Shown here: one piece after another, positions 1-8,303 of the stretch | Numbering within the stretch: the stretch's first letter is position 1 | Layout of the letters: the number at the start of each line of letters is the position of its first letter | NCBI RefSeq assembly: GCF_036226885.1 | Contig: NZ_CP109027.1 | Location: 3,038,001 to 3,102,000, forward strand | From: Streptomyces sp. NBC_00663 | GTDB taxonomy: Bacteria > Actinomycetota > Actinomycetes > Streptomycetales > Streptomycetaceae | DNA: 64,000 nt | Direction of reading: 5' to 3' | Made by a program: the position numbers and the translations under genes | The notes under the pieces: generated by a model | The model's input: the letters and a program-made list of their open reading frames with translations, nothing else | What the model was told of the DNA's origin: nothing | Database searches by the model: none

Positions 1-172
1 CCGGACCCGAGCCATGGGGCACGCCGAGGACGAAGTCACCGCAGCGCAGACAGCGCCAGACCTCGCCGAGCGCGGTGTCGGCACGCAGCCGGATCCGCAG
101 CCGGGGATCGTCCGGCGCGTACGTCACATGCCCGCGGCGGGCACATGTCCGCCGGTCCCAGTCGATCGTCAT
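1..172 (-). CDS. DUF2127-type hypothetical protein, N-terminal fragment
   Basis: The gene runs off the left edge; only the first 57 codons are visible. It starts at ATG 172-170, with GGAAGG about 11 nt upstream. The peptide opens MTIDWDRRTCARRGHVTY and has the pair CLRC at about residues 44-47, so it looks like a short zinc-ribbon-like N-terminus. From memory this opening matches actinobacterial DUF2127 membrane proteins, but the membrane part is outside the window. The assignment rests on resemblance only and the function is unknown. It lies downstream of dctA on the same strand, separated from it by two hairpins. Confidence 0.5.
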   Translation of the reverse strand, partial: MTIDWDRRTCARRGHVTYAPDDPRLRIRLRADTALGEVWRCLRCGDFVLGVPHGSGP

Positions 173-198
173 CCCCCGTGCTGCCTTCCACTGAATGA

Positions 199-233
199 GC
201 CTGCCGCGCCTGTAGGGGGCAGGCGCGGCAGGC
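199..233 (-). terminator. Perfect 14-bp hairpin between dctA and the leftmost gene
   Basis: Arms GCCTGCCGCGCCTG (199-212) and its exact complement (220-233) flank a 7-nt loop. There is no U-tract, as is common for Streptomyces terminators. It is the second hairpin met by transcripts leaving dctA. Confidence 0.65.
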
Positions 234-286
234 TAGTGGGGGCGGGTAAGAGTTCGGTGAGGCGACGGCCCTCGCGGTGGTGTGGC

Positions 287-326
287 CCGGGCGGCTGAGC
301 GACGGGGGAGTTGTTCAGCCGCCCGG
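287..326 (-). terminator. Hairpin terminator of dctA
   Basis: A perfect 12-bp inverted repeat (CCGGGCGGCTGA at 287-298, complement at 315-326) with a 16-nt loop starts 16 nt beyond the dctA stop codon. Confidence 0.65.
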
Positions 327-341
327 AGTTTCAGCGGGCGC

Positions 342-1736
342 TCACGCCTTGGCGAGTTCCTTCTCGCCGCCCTGCTCCGGCACCTGGGCATGAACGTCGT
401 CGCCGTCCTCGTCGAGCAGCGTCTTCTCGTCGAAGGGCAGCTGTCCGGCGAGCACCTGGTCGACCCGGGCGCGGTCGATCTCCTTGGTCCAGGTGCCGAT
501 CAGCACCGTGGCGACCGCGTTGCCCGCGAAGTTGGTCAGGGCGCGGGCCTCGCTCATGAAGCGGTCGATGCCGACGATGAGGCCGAGGCCGTCCACCAGG
601 GCGGGCTTGTGCGACTGGAGACCGCCGGCGAGCGTGGCCAGACCGGCACCGGTGACACCGGCGGCGCCCTTCGAGGCGACGAACAGGAACAGGAGCAGCG
701 GGATCTGCTCACCGAGCGACATCGGCGTACCCATGGCGTCGGCGATGAACAGCGAGGCCATGGTCATGTAGATCATGGTGCCGTCGAGGTTGAAGGAGTA
801 GCCGGTCGGGACGGTGATGCCGACGACGGGCTTGCTGACGCCCATGTGCTCCATCTTCGCGATGAGCCGCGGCAGCGCGGACTCGGAGGAGGAGGTGGAG
901 AGGATCAGCAGGAACTCGCGGCCCAGGTACTTGAAGAGCTTGAGGATGTTCAGGCCCGCGATCACCCGCAGCAGCGCGCCGAGCACGATGAAGACGAACA
1001 GGAAACAGGTGATGTAGAAGCCCACCATGAGGAGGGCGAGGTCCTTCAGCGCGTCCACGCCCGCCGAACCGACGACGGCGGCCATCGCACCGAAGGCGCC
1101 GATCGGGGCGGCCCACATCACCATGGAGAGGATCCGGAAGACGAGCCGCTGGATGTGCTCGACACCGCGCAGGATCGGCTGCCCGGTGGAGCCCATGGCC
1201 TGGAGCGCGAAGCCCGCCAGCAGGGCGATGAGCAGGGTCTGGAGGACCTCGCCCTCGGTGAAGGCGGAGACGAAGGTCGTCGGGATGATGCCGAGCAGGA
1301 ACTCGGTGGTGTCCTTGGCCTCCGCGTCGACCTGGGCGTGGCCGACGTCCTTGACGGCGTCGGTGACGGCGAGGCCCGTACCCGGGTCGAGGATGTTGCC
1401 GACGACGAGGCCGATACCGAGCGCGACCAGCGACATGACCATGAAGTAGCCGAGGGCGATACCGCCGACGGCGCCGACCTTGGCGGCCTTCCGTACCGAG
1501 CCGATACCCAGGACGATCGTGCAGAAGATGATCGGCGAGATCATCATCTTGATCAGACTCACGAAGCCGGTACCGATCGGCTTCAGCTCGACGGCGAAGT
1601 CCGGTGCGACCATGCCGACGAGGATGCCGAGGGCGACGGCAACGATCACCGCGATGTACAGATAGTGGGTGCGGTCCTTCTTGACCACGGGTGCCGTATC
1701 GGGTGATCCAGTTGATCCGGGGGTGCTGGCGGCCAC
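342..1736 (-). CDS. dctA: C4-dicarboxylate transporter DctA (cation symporter)
   Basis: This is a secondary carrier of the dicarboxylate/amino acid:cation symporter family, importing succinate, fumarate or malate across the membrane. The 464-residue product has a first membrane helix at about 24-44, the serine-rich re-entrant loop STSSSES near residue 280, and the substrate/cation motif PTGYSFNLDGT near 310-320. Length matches the family. The frame stays open to a GTG at 1784, but GTG 1736-1734 is preceded by AAGGAGG six nt away, while the upstream starts have no ribosome site; 1736 is therefore chosen. It is divergent from a citrate/dicarboxylate-type sensor kinase and regulator, its likely controllers. 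Two hairpins follow it. Confidence 0.93.
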   Translation of the reverse strand: MAASTPGSTGSPDTAPVVKKDRTHYLYIAVIVAVALGILVGMVAPDFAVELKPIGTGFVSLIKMMISPIIFCTIVLGIGSVRKAAKVGAVGGIALGYFMVMSLVALGIGLVVGNILDPGTGLAVTDAVKDVGHAQVDAEAKDTTEFLLGIIPTTFVSAFTEGEVLQTLLIALLAGFALQAMGSTGQPILRGVEHIQRLVFRILSMVMWAAPIGAFGAMAAVVGSAGVDALKDLALLMVGFYITCFLFVFIVLGALLRVIAGLNILKLFKYLGREFLLILSTSSSESALPRLIAKMEHMGVSKPVVGITVPTGYSFNLDGTMIYMTMASLFIADAMGTPMSLGEQIPLLLFLFVASKGAAGVTGAGLATLAGGLQSHKPALVDGLGLIVGIDRFMSEARALTNFAGNAVATVLIGTWTKEIDRARVDQVLAGQLPFDEKTLLDEDGDDVHAQVPEQGGEKELAKA

Positions 1737-2071
1737 GGCTGCCCTCCTTGACGTCTTCGTCGGCATGACCGGCGTGCGGCTCACGTCCGGGCTGTTTAAG
1801 GAATGCGGTGACTATCTCCTGCCCTGTGAGGGCGGTCACCCTTCCGTTCATTTAGTTCACGCGGGCCTGTCCGGCGGATCAGGTCGCAGGGGAGCGGCGG
1901 CACCGCACTGGCGCCGGTGAGCGGGGTCTGGTGCGTCGAGCTGCAAGGCAGAGGAGGGCGGCGACGCGGAGCGTCGGCAACCGACGACAACGCGGCAGAT
2001 CGGCGTGCCAGACCCCGCGTCTGCGGCATGAGCCGGCGGACAGGCCCGGACCGGGGAGGCACACTGGCGAC
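1737..2071. promoter_or_regulatory. Divergent dctA / sensor kinase intergenic region
   Basis: This 335-bp gap separates the chosen dctA start from the kinase start and must hold both promoters. A spaced inverted repeat GGTGAC (1807-1812) / GTCACC (1836-1841) could be a regulator site. The kinase ribosome site GGGGAGG lies near 2053-2059. No convincing gene is present. Confidence 0.4.
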
Positions 2072-3724
2072 ATGCGCATCCCCGTCCCCCGCCCCCGCAG
2101 CCTGGCCGGCCAGCTCTTCGCCATGCAGGCCGTGCTGATAGCGGTGCTCGTGGCCGGATACGCGCTGTTCACGTACGTCAGCGACCGCAGCCAGGCCGAG
2201 GAGGCGGCGGGCCGCCAGGCCATGGCGGTGGCGGGTACGGTCGCCGACTCCCCCTCCGTCCGGGCGGCGATCCACACCTCCGACCCCTCGGCACGGCTCC
2301 AGCCGTACGCCCTGCGGGTCATGCATGACGCGGACGTCGACTTCGTGACGATCATGAACACGCACGGCATCCGCTGGACCCACCCCACGGAGTCGGAGAT
2401 AGGCAAGAAGTTCCTGGGCCGGATCACCCCCGCCCTGGCCGGCGAATCCTTCACGGAGACCTACAAGGGCACCCTGGGCCGCTCGGTCCGCGCGGTCACG
2501 CCGATCATGGAGGACGGCAAGGTCGTCGGCCTGGTCAGCGCGGGCATCAAGGTGGAGGCGATCAGCAAGCGGGTCCAGGGCCAGCTGACGGCCCTGCTCG
2601 GGGTCGCGGCGGGCTCGCTGGCGCTGGGCGCGATCGGCACGTACGCCATCAACGCCCGCCTGCGCCGCCACACCCACAACATGAACGCGGCCGAGCTGAG
2701 CCAGATGCACGACTACCACCAGGCGGCCCTGCACGCGGTGCGCGAGGGGCTGCTGATGCTGGACGGCCAGTACCGGGTGGCGCTGATCAACGACGGCGGC
2801 CGGGAGTTGCTGGGCGTCGCCTCGGAGGCCGAGGTCGTCGGCAGCTCGGTGGCGGAGCTGGGGCTGCCGGCGCCGCTGACGGGCGCGCTGCTGGCGTCGG
2901 AACCGAGGGTGGACGAAGTGCACCTGGCGGCGGACCGGGTGCTGGTGGTGAACACGTCGCCGGTGTCCGGGGGCGAGCGGCGGGGCACGGTCGTCACGCT
3001 CCGGGACGTGACGGAACTCCAGTCGCTGATGGGCGAGTTGGACTCGGAGCGGGGCTTCACGCAAGCGCTGCGCTCGCAAGCGCACGAGGCCGCGAACCGC
3101 CTCCACACGGTGGTCTCGCTGATCGAGCTGGGGCGTGCGGAGGAGGCGGTGGACTTCGCGACGGCCGAGTTGGAACTGGCGCAGGCGCTGACCGACCAGG
3201 TGGTCGCGGCGGTGAGCGAGCCGGTGCTGGCCGCGCTGTTGCTGGGGAAGACGGCACAGGCGAACGAGCGGGGCGTGGAGCTGGTGGTGTCGGAGGACAG
3301 CCGGTTGGATGACGGTCTACTGCCGCCATCGCTTCCTGCCCGGGACCTCGTGACGATCCTCGGGAACTTGATCGACAACGCGGTGGACGCGGCGCAGGGG
3401 AGTGTGGGGGCGCGGGTGACGGTGACGGCGTACGCGGTGGACTCCGCGCTGGTGCTGAAGGTGTCCGACACGGGGACGGGCGTGGATCCGGCCCATGCCG
3501 AGGCGGTGTTCGAGCGCGGCTTCACGACCAAGCCGACGGGGCCGGGTGGGCGCGGGCTGGGCCTGGCCCTCGCACGACAGGCGGTGAACCGGCACGACGG
3601 GACACTGACGGTCGCGGAAGCGGCCGGGGGCGGAGCGGAGTTCGAGGTGCGGTTGCCGTTGCGGACGGCGGGTGCGGGTGCTTTGGGTACGGCCCGGCCG
3701 GTGACGGGAGGCGGCGCGCGATGA
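2072..3724 (+). CDS. CitA/DcuS-type sensor histidine kinase
   Basis: The 550-residue membrane kinase reads an extracellular di- or tricarboxylate signal. A first membrane helix spans about 12-34, followed by an extracytoplasmic Cache-like sensor domain to about 165 with RWTHP and GESFTETYKGTLG segments, and a second helix at about 172-194. A cytoplasmic PAS domain spans about 215-315. The family phospho-acceptor motif is LRSQAHEAANRLH, with His338. ATPase boxes follow: N box NLIDNAVDAA (432-441), DTGTG near 466, GRGLGLAL near 493. ATG 2072 follows GGGGAGG and places the helix correctly. The stop overlaps the next start (ATGA), so kinase and regulator are translationally coupled. dctA, divergent, is the probable target. 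Confidence 0.9.
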   Translation: MRIPVPRPRSLAGQLFAMQAVLIAVLVAGYALFTYVSDRSQAEEAAGRQAMAVAGTVADSPSVRAAIHTSDPSARLQPYALRVMHDADVDFVTIMNTHGIRWTHPTESEIGKKFLGRITPALAGESFTETYKGTLGRSVRAVTPIMEDGKVVGLVSAGIKVEAISKRVQGQLTALLGVAAGSLALGAIGTYAINARLRRHTHNMNAAELSQMHDYHQAALHAVREGLLMLDGQYRVALINDGGRELLGVASEAEVVGSSVAELGLPAPLTGALLASEPRVDEVHLAADRVLVVNTSPVSGGERRGTVVTLRDVTELQSLMGELDSERGFTQALRSQAHEAANRLHTVVSLIELGRAEEAVDFATAELELAQALTDQVVAAVSEPVLAALLLGKTAQANERGVELVVSEDSRLDDGLLPPSLPARDLVTILGNLIDNAVDAAQGSVGARVTVTAYAVDSALVLKVSDTGTGVDPAHAEAVFERGFTTKPTGPGGRGLGLALARQAVNRHDGTLTVAEAAGGGAEFEVRLPLRTAGAGALGTARPVTGGGAR

Positions 3725-4431
3725 GTACGGAGCCGGGTGGAGCGCCGATCCGGGTGCTGGTCGTCGAGGACGACCCGGTCGCCGCGGACGCACATGTGAT
3801 GTACGTGGGGCGCGTGCCGGGGTTCGTCGCGGTCGGCAAGGCGCACACGGGGGCGGAGGCGCGCCGGGTGCTGGACCGTACGGCGGTGGATCTGCTGTTG
3901 CTGGATCTGCATCTGCCGGATGTGCACGGGTTGCAGTTCGCGCGGTCGCTGCGGGCGGCGGGGCATCAGGCGGACGTCATCGCGGTGACCTCGGCCCGGG
4001 ATCTGACCGTGGTGCGGGAGGGGGTCTCGCTGGGGGTCGTGCAGTACGTGCTGAAGCCGTTCACGTTCGCCACGCTGCGGGATCGGCTCGTGCGGTACGC
4101 CGAGTTCCGGGGGGCCGCGGGTGAGGCGAGCGGGCAGGACGAGGTGGACCGGGCGTTGGCGGCACTTCGGTCGCCTTCGCCGGCTGCGCTGCCCAAGGGG
4201 TTGAGCGCGCCGACGCTGGAGCGGGTGACGGCTGCGTTGCGGGAGGCGGCGGAGGGACTTACGGCGACGGGGCTGGCCGAGGGCGTGGGGATCTCCCGGA
4301 TCACTGCTCGGCGGTATCTGGAGCATCTGGTGGAGGCGGGGAGGGCTGAACGGGCGCCGGTTTATGGGCAGGTGGGGAGGCCGGAGTTGGTTTATCGGTG
4401 GGGTCGGGGGGTGGGGGGGCGGCGAGGTTAG
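3721..4431 (+). CDS. CitB/DcuR-type response regulator
   Basis: This 236-residue partner of the upstream kinase has a receiver domain over residues 11-125, with acidic pair Asp17-Asp18, phospho-acceptor Asp62 (LLDLHLPD) and Lys112 (LKPF). A C-terminal winged helix covers about 170-228 (GISRITARRYLEHLV, then YGQVGRPELVYRW), typical of regulators of citrate and C4-dicarboxylate genes. Its start overlaps the kinase stop by 4 nt. Its last 131 bp lie opposite the end of the convergent NB-ARC gene; the conserved RPELVYRW shows that the regulator frame is the genuine one there. Confidence 0.9.
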   Translation: MSTEPGGAPIRVLVVEDDPVAADAHVMYVGRVPGFVAVGKAHTGAEARRVLDRTAVDLLLLDLHLPDVHGLQFARSLRAAGHQADVIAVTSARDLTVVREGVSLGVVQYVLKPFTFATLRDRLVRYAEFRGAAGEASGQDEVDRALAALRSPSPAALPKGLSAPTLERVTAALREAAEGLTATGLAEGVGISRITARRYLEHLVEAGRAERAPVYGQVGRPELVYRWGRGVGGRRG

Positions 4432-6814
4432 CGGCGCGGGTGCGGGCCTCGGCGGCATCGGTTGGGGCGGTGGCATGAGTGAAGGCGTCGGCGGCCTCAA
4501 GGTAGGCGGCGCGGGCCAGGGCCGGGCGGCCGGCGGTCTCGTGGAGGTCGGCCAGGTTGTAAAGGGCTGCTCCCGCGCCGTACCAGTCCTCGCACTCCCG
4601 ACAGATCTCCAGAGAGGTGCCGCACGCCTCGACCGCCTCCTCCACCCGGCCCGCCGCCTCCAGGGCGAGACCAAGGCTGTTCCACGCCATCGCCTCACGG
4701 GGGCGGTCCCCGACGGCCTGGAACACGTCGCGGGCCCGGGTGAGGGCCTGCACCGCCTCCTCCACCCGGCCCACCTCCCGCAGTGCGATGCCGAGGCTGC
4801 CCCACGTGCTCGCCTCACCTGAGTAGTCCCCGACGGCCTGGAACACGTCGCGGGCTCGGGTGTGGGCCTGCACCGCCTCCTCCACCCGGCCCACCTCCCG
4901 CAGTGCGATGCCGAGGTTGTTCCACGCGATCGCCTCACCGGGACGGTTCCCGGCAGCTTGGTACAGGTCGCGGGCCCGGGTGAGGGCCTGCACCGACTCC
5001 TCCACCCGACCCACATACCGCAGGGCGAGGCCGAGGTGGCTCCACACGATCGCCTCCCCCAGCCGGTCACCCGCCCGCCCGGCCGCCTCCCACCCTGCCT
5101 CCGCCACCGCAATCCAGTCATCGAAATACCGCCGCCACTCCAGATACACCCCCAGACGCACGGCCAGCCGCACCGCCGCCTCCGCGAACCGCTCCTCCCG
5201 ACCCCACTCCACCGCCGCCACCAGCCCCGCCCGCTCCCCGTCCAACCACGCCAACGCCTCCCCCCGCTCCCTGAACCGCTCCGGCACCTCCATCCCCGGC
5301 AGCCACCGCAACCGGTCATCCGCCGCATCCGCCCACCGCAGATACCACTCCAGCACCCGCTCCCGAGCCCCCTCCCCCTCCTCCCTCAACCCCACATCCC
5401 CCACCACCACACCCACCCCGAACACCCGCACCAAGTCATGCAACCGCCACCGCCCACGCCCACTCCCCCGCTCCACGAGATGCGCACGAGCCAGGGCCCT
5501 CAGTTCCCGTACCGGCGGTACCTCCGCACCAACCAGCGCAGCGACGACCTCGTCGCTCGCCTGGGGCCCCGGTGCCAGCGCGAGCAGGCGCAGCAACCGG
5601 GCCTGCTCGGGCGGCAGTCGGCGGTACGAGAGGTCGAAGGCGGCGCGGACGCTGCGCTCGCCGTCGTCGAGGTGGCCGAGCGGGTCGCGGGACTCCGTCA
5701 GCTCCGCGACGAGGTCGGTCATCGCCATGCCCGGGTCCTCGGCCAGCAGCGCGGCCACGATCTGGAGGGCCAGCGGGAGATGCCCACACAGAGCGGCGAG
5801 TTGACCGACCGCGTCGCGGGACTGGGTGGCCCGGTTGTCGCACGGGTTGGCGATCCGCAGAGCACGGTCGAGGAGTTCGTACGCCTCGTCCGGGGTGAGC
5901 TGGTCCAACGGGACGAGTCTGGCGCCGAGTTGGGGCAGGCGGTCTCGGGAAGTGACCAGGACGCGGTGGCAGCGATGGCCGGGCAGGAGGGGGCGTACCT
6001 GGTCCGGGGAGGAGGCGTTGTCGGCGAGGACGAGGACGGGACCGCGTTCCCGGGCTCGGGCGGCCAGGGCGGAGCGGTAGAGGGCGGCCCGCTGGTCCGC
6101 TGCGGTGGGGATGTGCTCGGGCCGGGTGCCGAGGGCCCGGAGCAGCGCTTGCAGGGCCCCGTCGGCGGTGACGGGGTCCTGGTCGTAGCCGTGCAGGTCG
6201 AGAAAGAGGACGCCGCCGGGGAACCAGCCCCGTTCGCAGGCAAGGTGTGCGGTCTGTACGGCGAGCGCGGTCTTGCCGATGCCGCCGAGGCCGGACACGG
6301 CGGCGACGAGAACGGCGGCCGAGGTCTCCGCCGCTGCCTCCTCCCCGTCCGGGTCCAGCGCAGCCAGCAGCGTCGCCGTCTCGTGCTCCCGCCCGGTGAA
6401 CCCACCGGGCCTCGGCGGCAGACCGGCCATCGCCTCGGGTACGGCGGCAGCCCCCTGGACCACCACCTGTACGCCGACCACCTCACGCAGAAAGACCCCG
6501 CCCCGGAAGTCGGCGTGATCACCGTCGTACCAGGAGGCCGCGCTCCCCGGCGCATACCGCTCCATGCCCCGCGCGACGGCACCGGCGACGCCGCCCTGAG
6601 GATCGGCGGCGAGCAGGTCGGCCACGCCCTCGCCCCACTCCCGCACCGCATCCCGCCGAACCGGAACCGCCGCCGCCTCGGCAATCGCCCTGGCGGACGC
6701 CCCGGCATCCAGCCCCACAGCCTGCGCCAGCTTCTCCACCGCCCGGCGCCCGCCGTCCCCGCCCGCGCCCTCCACCAGAGCCGTCAGAAGAGCCGTAAGC
6801 CACGCTGCTTCCAT
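4301..6814 (-). CDS. NB-ARC/TPR STAND ATPase, copy 1
   Basis: The 837-residue STAND-type signalling ATPase has, in order: a helical N-terminal region (1-95); a linker motif DHADFRGGVF (99-108); PPRPGGFTGRE (133-143); and an NB-ARC domain with Walker A GLGGIGKT (175-182), Walker B VLVLADN (260-266), VLVTSRD and GHLPLAL (344-350). A winged-helix part follows, then about five 40-residue tetratricopeptide repeats (about 560-790). Such proteins are autoinhibited sensors that oligomerise on ligand binding; many act in antiphage defence, but this role is inference. It is paralogous to 8197-10380. The membrane protein gene lies 63 bp upstream. The Pro-rich C-terminal tail reads 131 bp antisense into the response regulator and is absent from the paralogue. 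Confidence 0.88.
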   Translation of the reverse strand: MEAAWLTALLTALVEGAGGDGGRRAVEKLAQAVGLDAGASARAIAEAAAVPVRRDAVREWGEGVADLLAADPQGGVAGAVARGMERYAPGSAASWYDGDHADFRGGVFLREVVGVQVVVQGAAAVPEAMAGLPPRPGGFTGREHETATLLAALDPDGEEAAAETSAAVLVAAVSGLGGIGKTALAVQTAHLACERGWFPGGVLFLDLHGYDQDPVTADGALQALLRALGTRPEHIPTAADQRAALYRSALAARARERGPVLVLADNASSPDQVRPLLPGHRCHRVLVTSRDRLPQLGARLVPLDQLTPDEAYELLDRALRIANPCDNRATQSRDAVGQLAALCGHLPLALQIVAALLAEDPGMAMTDLVAELTESRDPLGHLDDGERSVRAAFDLSYRRLPPEQARLLRLLALAPGPQASDEVVAALVGAEVPPVRELRALARAHLVERGSGRGRWRLHDLVRVFGVGVVVGDVGLREEGEGARERVLEWYLRWADAADDRLRWLPGMEVPERFRERGEALAWLDGERAGLVAAVEWGREERFAEAAVRLAVRLGVYLEWRRYFDDWIAVAEAGWEAAGRAGDRLGEAIVWSHLGLALRYVGRVEESVQALTRARDLYQAAGNRPGEAIAWNNLGIALREVGRVEEAVQAHTRARDVFQAVGDYSGEASTWGSLGIALREVGRVEEAVQALTRARDVFQAVGDRPREAMAWNSLGLALEAAGRVEEAVEACGTSLEICRECEDWYGAGAALYNLADLHETAGRPALARAAYLEAADAFTHATAPTDAAEARTRAANLAAPPPPDPTDKPTPASPPAHKPAPVQPSPPPPDAPDTAEQ
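5183..5453. repeat. Left arm of a 271-bp near-perfect inverted repeat
   Basis: The reverse complement of 9342-9612 matches here at 270 of 271 positions. The arm encodes the segment between the NB-ARC winged helix and the TPRs in copy 1. Sequence on both sides is far more diverged between the two genes. Confidence 0.95.
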
Positions 6815-6877
6815 CCACCCGCCCCGCCGTCCCGTACCCGGTGCCGTACGGTCAAAGGTAGGGCGTCCTACGGGAGT

Positions 6878-7414
6878 TCACGCGCCATTCGCATACCACA
6901 CCACCTGCGAGGCGAGCCCACCCACGGCAAGCGCCTCCAACCCCGACAAGGCGACGAGCAACCCACTCCCCCCGGCGGCCCAGAACACCACCAGCGCGGC
7001 CAACGGCACCCCGCAGAACGCCAGCAGATCCACCGCCAACTGCAGGGCCTTCCGCGACCCCCGCCGCGCGTCCCCCCGATGAGCGTTCTCCCACCCGAAT
7101 ACCTGGAGCTCACTCCCCGGTTGGACCAACTCCGCGAGCTTCGGAGCGAGTTCGCCCCGCACATACGCTCCGATCGCGGAGATCTTCTGGTCGTTCACGA
7201 GATAGGTCCACCCCAGCACGACACACACCGGCGGCAGCGCGAGCAGCATCGACGCCTGCTTGGCCTGCGCGGCGGCGGCGATGACGGCGGCCACGACCGT
7301 CAGGGTCACGTAGAGCAGGTTGTCGCGGAACCCGATCCGCGCCTTCTGCTCGTCCTTGACCGTCTGATACTCGGCGAGCAGCAACTGCCCGACGGTGACG
7401 TCCTGTTCAGCCAC
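6878..7414 (-). CDS. Four-helix membrane protein of the STAND locus
   Basis: The 178-residue protein begins with a short charged amphipathic segment (LLLAEYQTVKDEQKARIGFR) followed by hydrophobic segments at about 32-50, 55-75, 125-147 and 151-173; a soluble loop of about 45 residues separates the two hairpins. GTG 7414-7412 is preceded by GGGGAAGGGGAACGC. I do not recognise a named family. The two-plus-two hairpin layout beside STAND ATPases and a nucleosidase suggests a membrane-damaging effector in the style of SLATT proteins, which is inference. It is the first gene of a minus-strand pair with the ATPase at 4301-6814 and is divergent from the nucleosidase by 25 bp. It could instead be an ordinary membrane protein. 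Confidence 0.75.
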   Translation of the reverse strand: MAEQDVTVGQLLLAEYQTVKDEQKARIGFRDNLLYVTLTVVAAVIAAAAQAKQASMLLALPPVCVVLGWTYLVNDQKISAIGAYVRGELAPKLAELVQPGSELQVFGWENAHRGDARRGSRKALQLAVDLLAFCGVPLAALVVFWAAGGSGLLVALSGLEALAVGGLASQVVWYANGA

Positions 7415-7439
7415 GCGTTCCCCTTCCCCGGCGTACCTT
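7415..7439. promoter_or_regulatory. 25-bp divergent gap at the centre of the STAND locus
   Basis: Only 25 bp separate the start codons at 7414 (minus) and 7440 (plus). The minus gene uses part of it as ribosome site; the plus gene has none. Promoters must therefore extend into the opposite coding sequences or give leaderless transcripts. Confidence 0.5.
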
Positions 7440-8303
7440 ATGAGTGTGCCGGAGACCGTATCCACCGCTCTCGTCCTGACCGCGCTTCCCCTCGAATACG
7501 CCGCGGTACGCGCGCACGTCGAGGAGCGGCACGAGCGCGTCCACCGCGACGGAACCCGTATCGAGCAGGGCCGACTGCCCGGCACGGCATGGCAGCTCGC
7601 CATCGCCGAGCTGGGCGTGGGCGCCGACCGGGCCGCCGCGCTCACCACGCAGCTCATCAACTGGCTGCGCCCGGAGGCCGTGTTCTTCGTCGGTGTCGCC
7701 GGCAGCCTGAAGGACGATGTCGAGATCGGGGACGTCGTCGTGGGCACGCAGGTGTACGAGATCCACGGCGGCAAGCAGACGCCGGAAGGCTTCCTTGCCC
7801 GCCCGAGGTCGCTGCCGGGTTCGCACGCGCTGGAGCAGGCGGCCCGTTTCGCCGTCCGGGACATGCCCGACGTACGGCCCCACTTCTCGCCGATCGCCAC
7901 GGGCGACGTGGTCCTGGCCGACGCCGACTCCGAGATCGCCCGGTTCATCCGCAGGAACTACAACGACGCCGCGGCAATCGAGATGGAGGGCTACGGAGCC
8001 ACCCAGGCCGCCCATCTGAACGGCCGGTTGGACTCCTTGGTCGTCCGCGGCATCAGCGACCACGCCAACACCGACAAGCACGCGGCCGACGCCTCGGGTT
8101 CACAGCCGCTCGCCGCCAAGCAGGCCGCCGCGGTGACTGTGGCAGTGCTCCGCAGGCACGCGCCACGCGGCGGTTCCTCCGACCAGGAGGGTCCCCATGC
8201 ACGAGGGGACGGCGGAGCAACGCACGGCGCAGACCACATCGACTTCCGGGGCGGGACCTTCTACGGCCCCGTCACCGGCAAGAGAACCGAGCGGCGGGGG
8301 TAG
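7440..8303 (+). CDS. MTA/SAH nucleosidase-like (PNP/UDP phosphorylase fold) protein
   Basis: The 287-residue product has the nucleoside phosphorylase fold over residues 8-240. Visible motifs are LTALPLEYAAV at the N-terminus, FFVGVAGSLKDDVEIGDVVV (82-101), the ribose-binding signature EMEG (181-184) and GISDHAN with the catalytic Asp207. In the MTA/SAH nucleosidase family these residues cleave the N-glycosidic bond of adenosine-type substrates. In defence systems this fold is a known effector that depletes nucleotides; applying that here is inference. Its C-terminus carries DHIDFRGGTF (265-274), matching the linker before the NB-ARC domain of copy 1. The last 107 bp overlap the next gene in another frame. 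ATG 7440 lacks a ribosome site. Confidence 0.85.
   Translation: MSVPETVSTALVLTALPLEYAAVRAHVEERHERVHRDGTRIEQGRLPGTAWQLAIAELGVGADRAAALTTQLINWLRPEAVFFVGVAGSLKDDVEIGDVVVGTQVYEIHGGKQTPEGFLARPRSLPGSHALEQAARFAVRDMPDVRPHFSPIATGDVVLADADSEIARFIRRNYNDAAAIEMEGYGATQAAHLNGRLDSLVVRGISDHANTDKHAADASGSQPLAAKQAAAVTVAVLRRHAPRGGSSDQEGPHARGDGGATHGADHIDFRGGTFYGPVTGKRTERRG

Noticed and set aside
282..1706. Plus-strand frame opposite dctA
   Set aside because: It is an antisense shadow rich in Asp/Glu/Arg/Gly with no domain; dctA has family motifs and a strong ribosome site.
2713..5328. Long minus-strand open frame opposite the sensor kinase, regulator and ATPase
   Set aside because: It is a high-GC shadow: Arg/Trp/Gly- and Pro-rich composition with no domain, while the overlapping genes have clear catalytic motifs.
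8296..8300. The G5 run taken as proof of a broken fusion gene
   Set aside because: The ATPase has its own strong ribosome site and start upstream of the run, so separate overlapping genes are equally well supported; kept only as a hypothesis.
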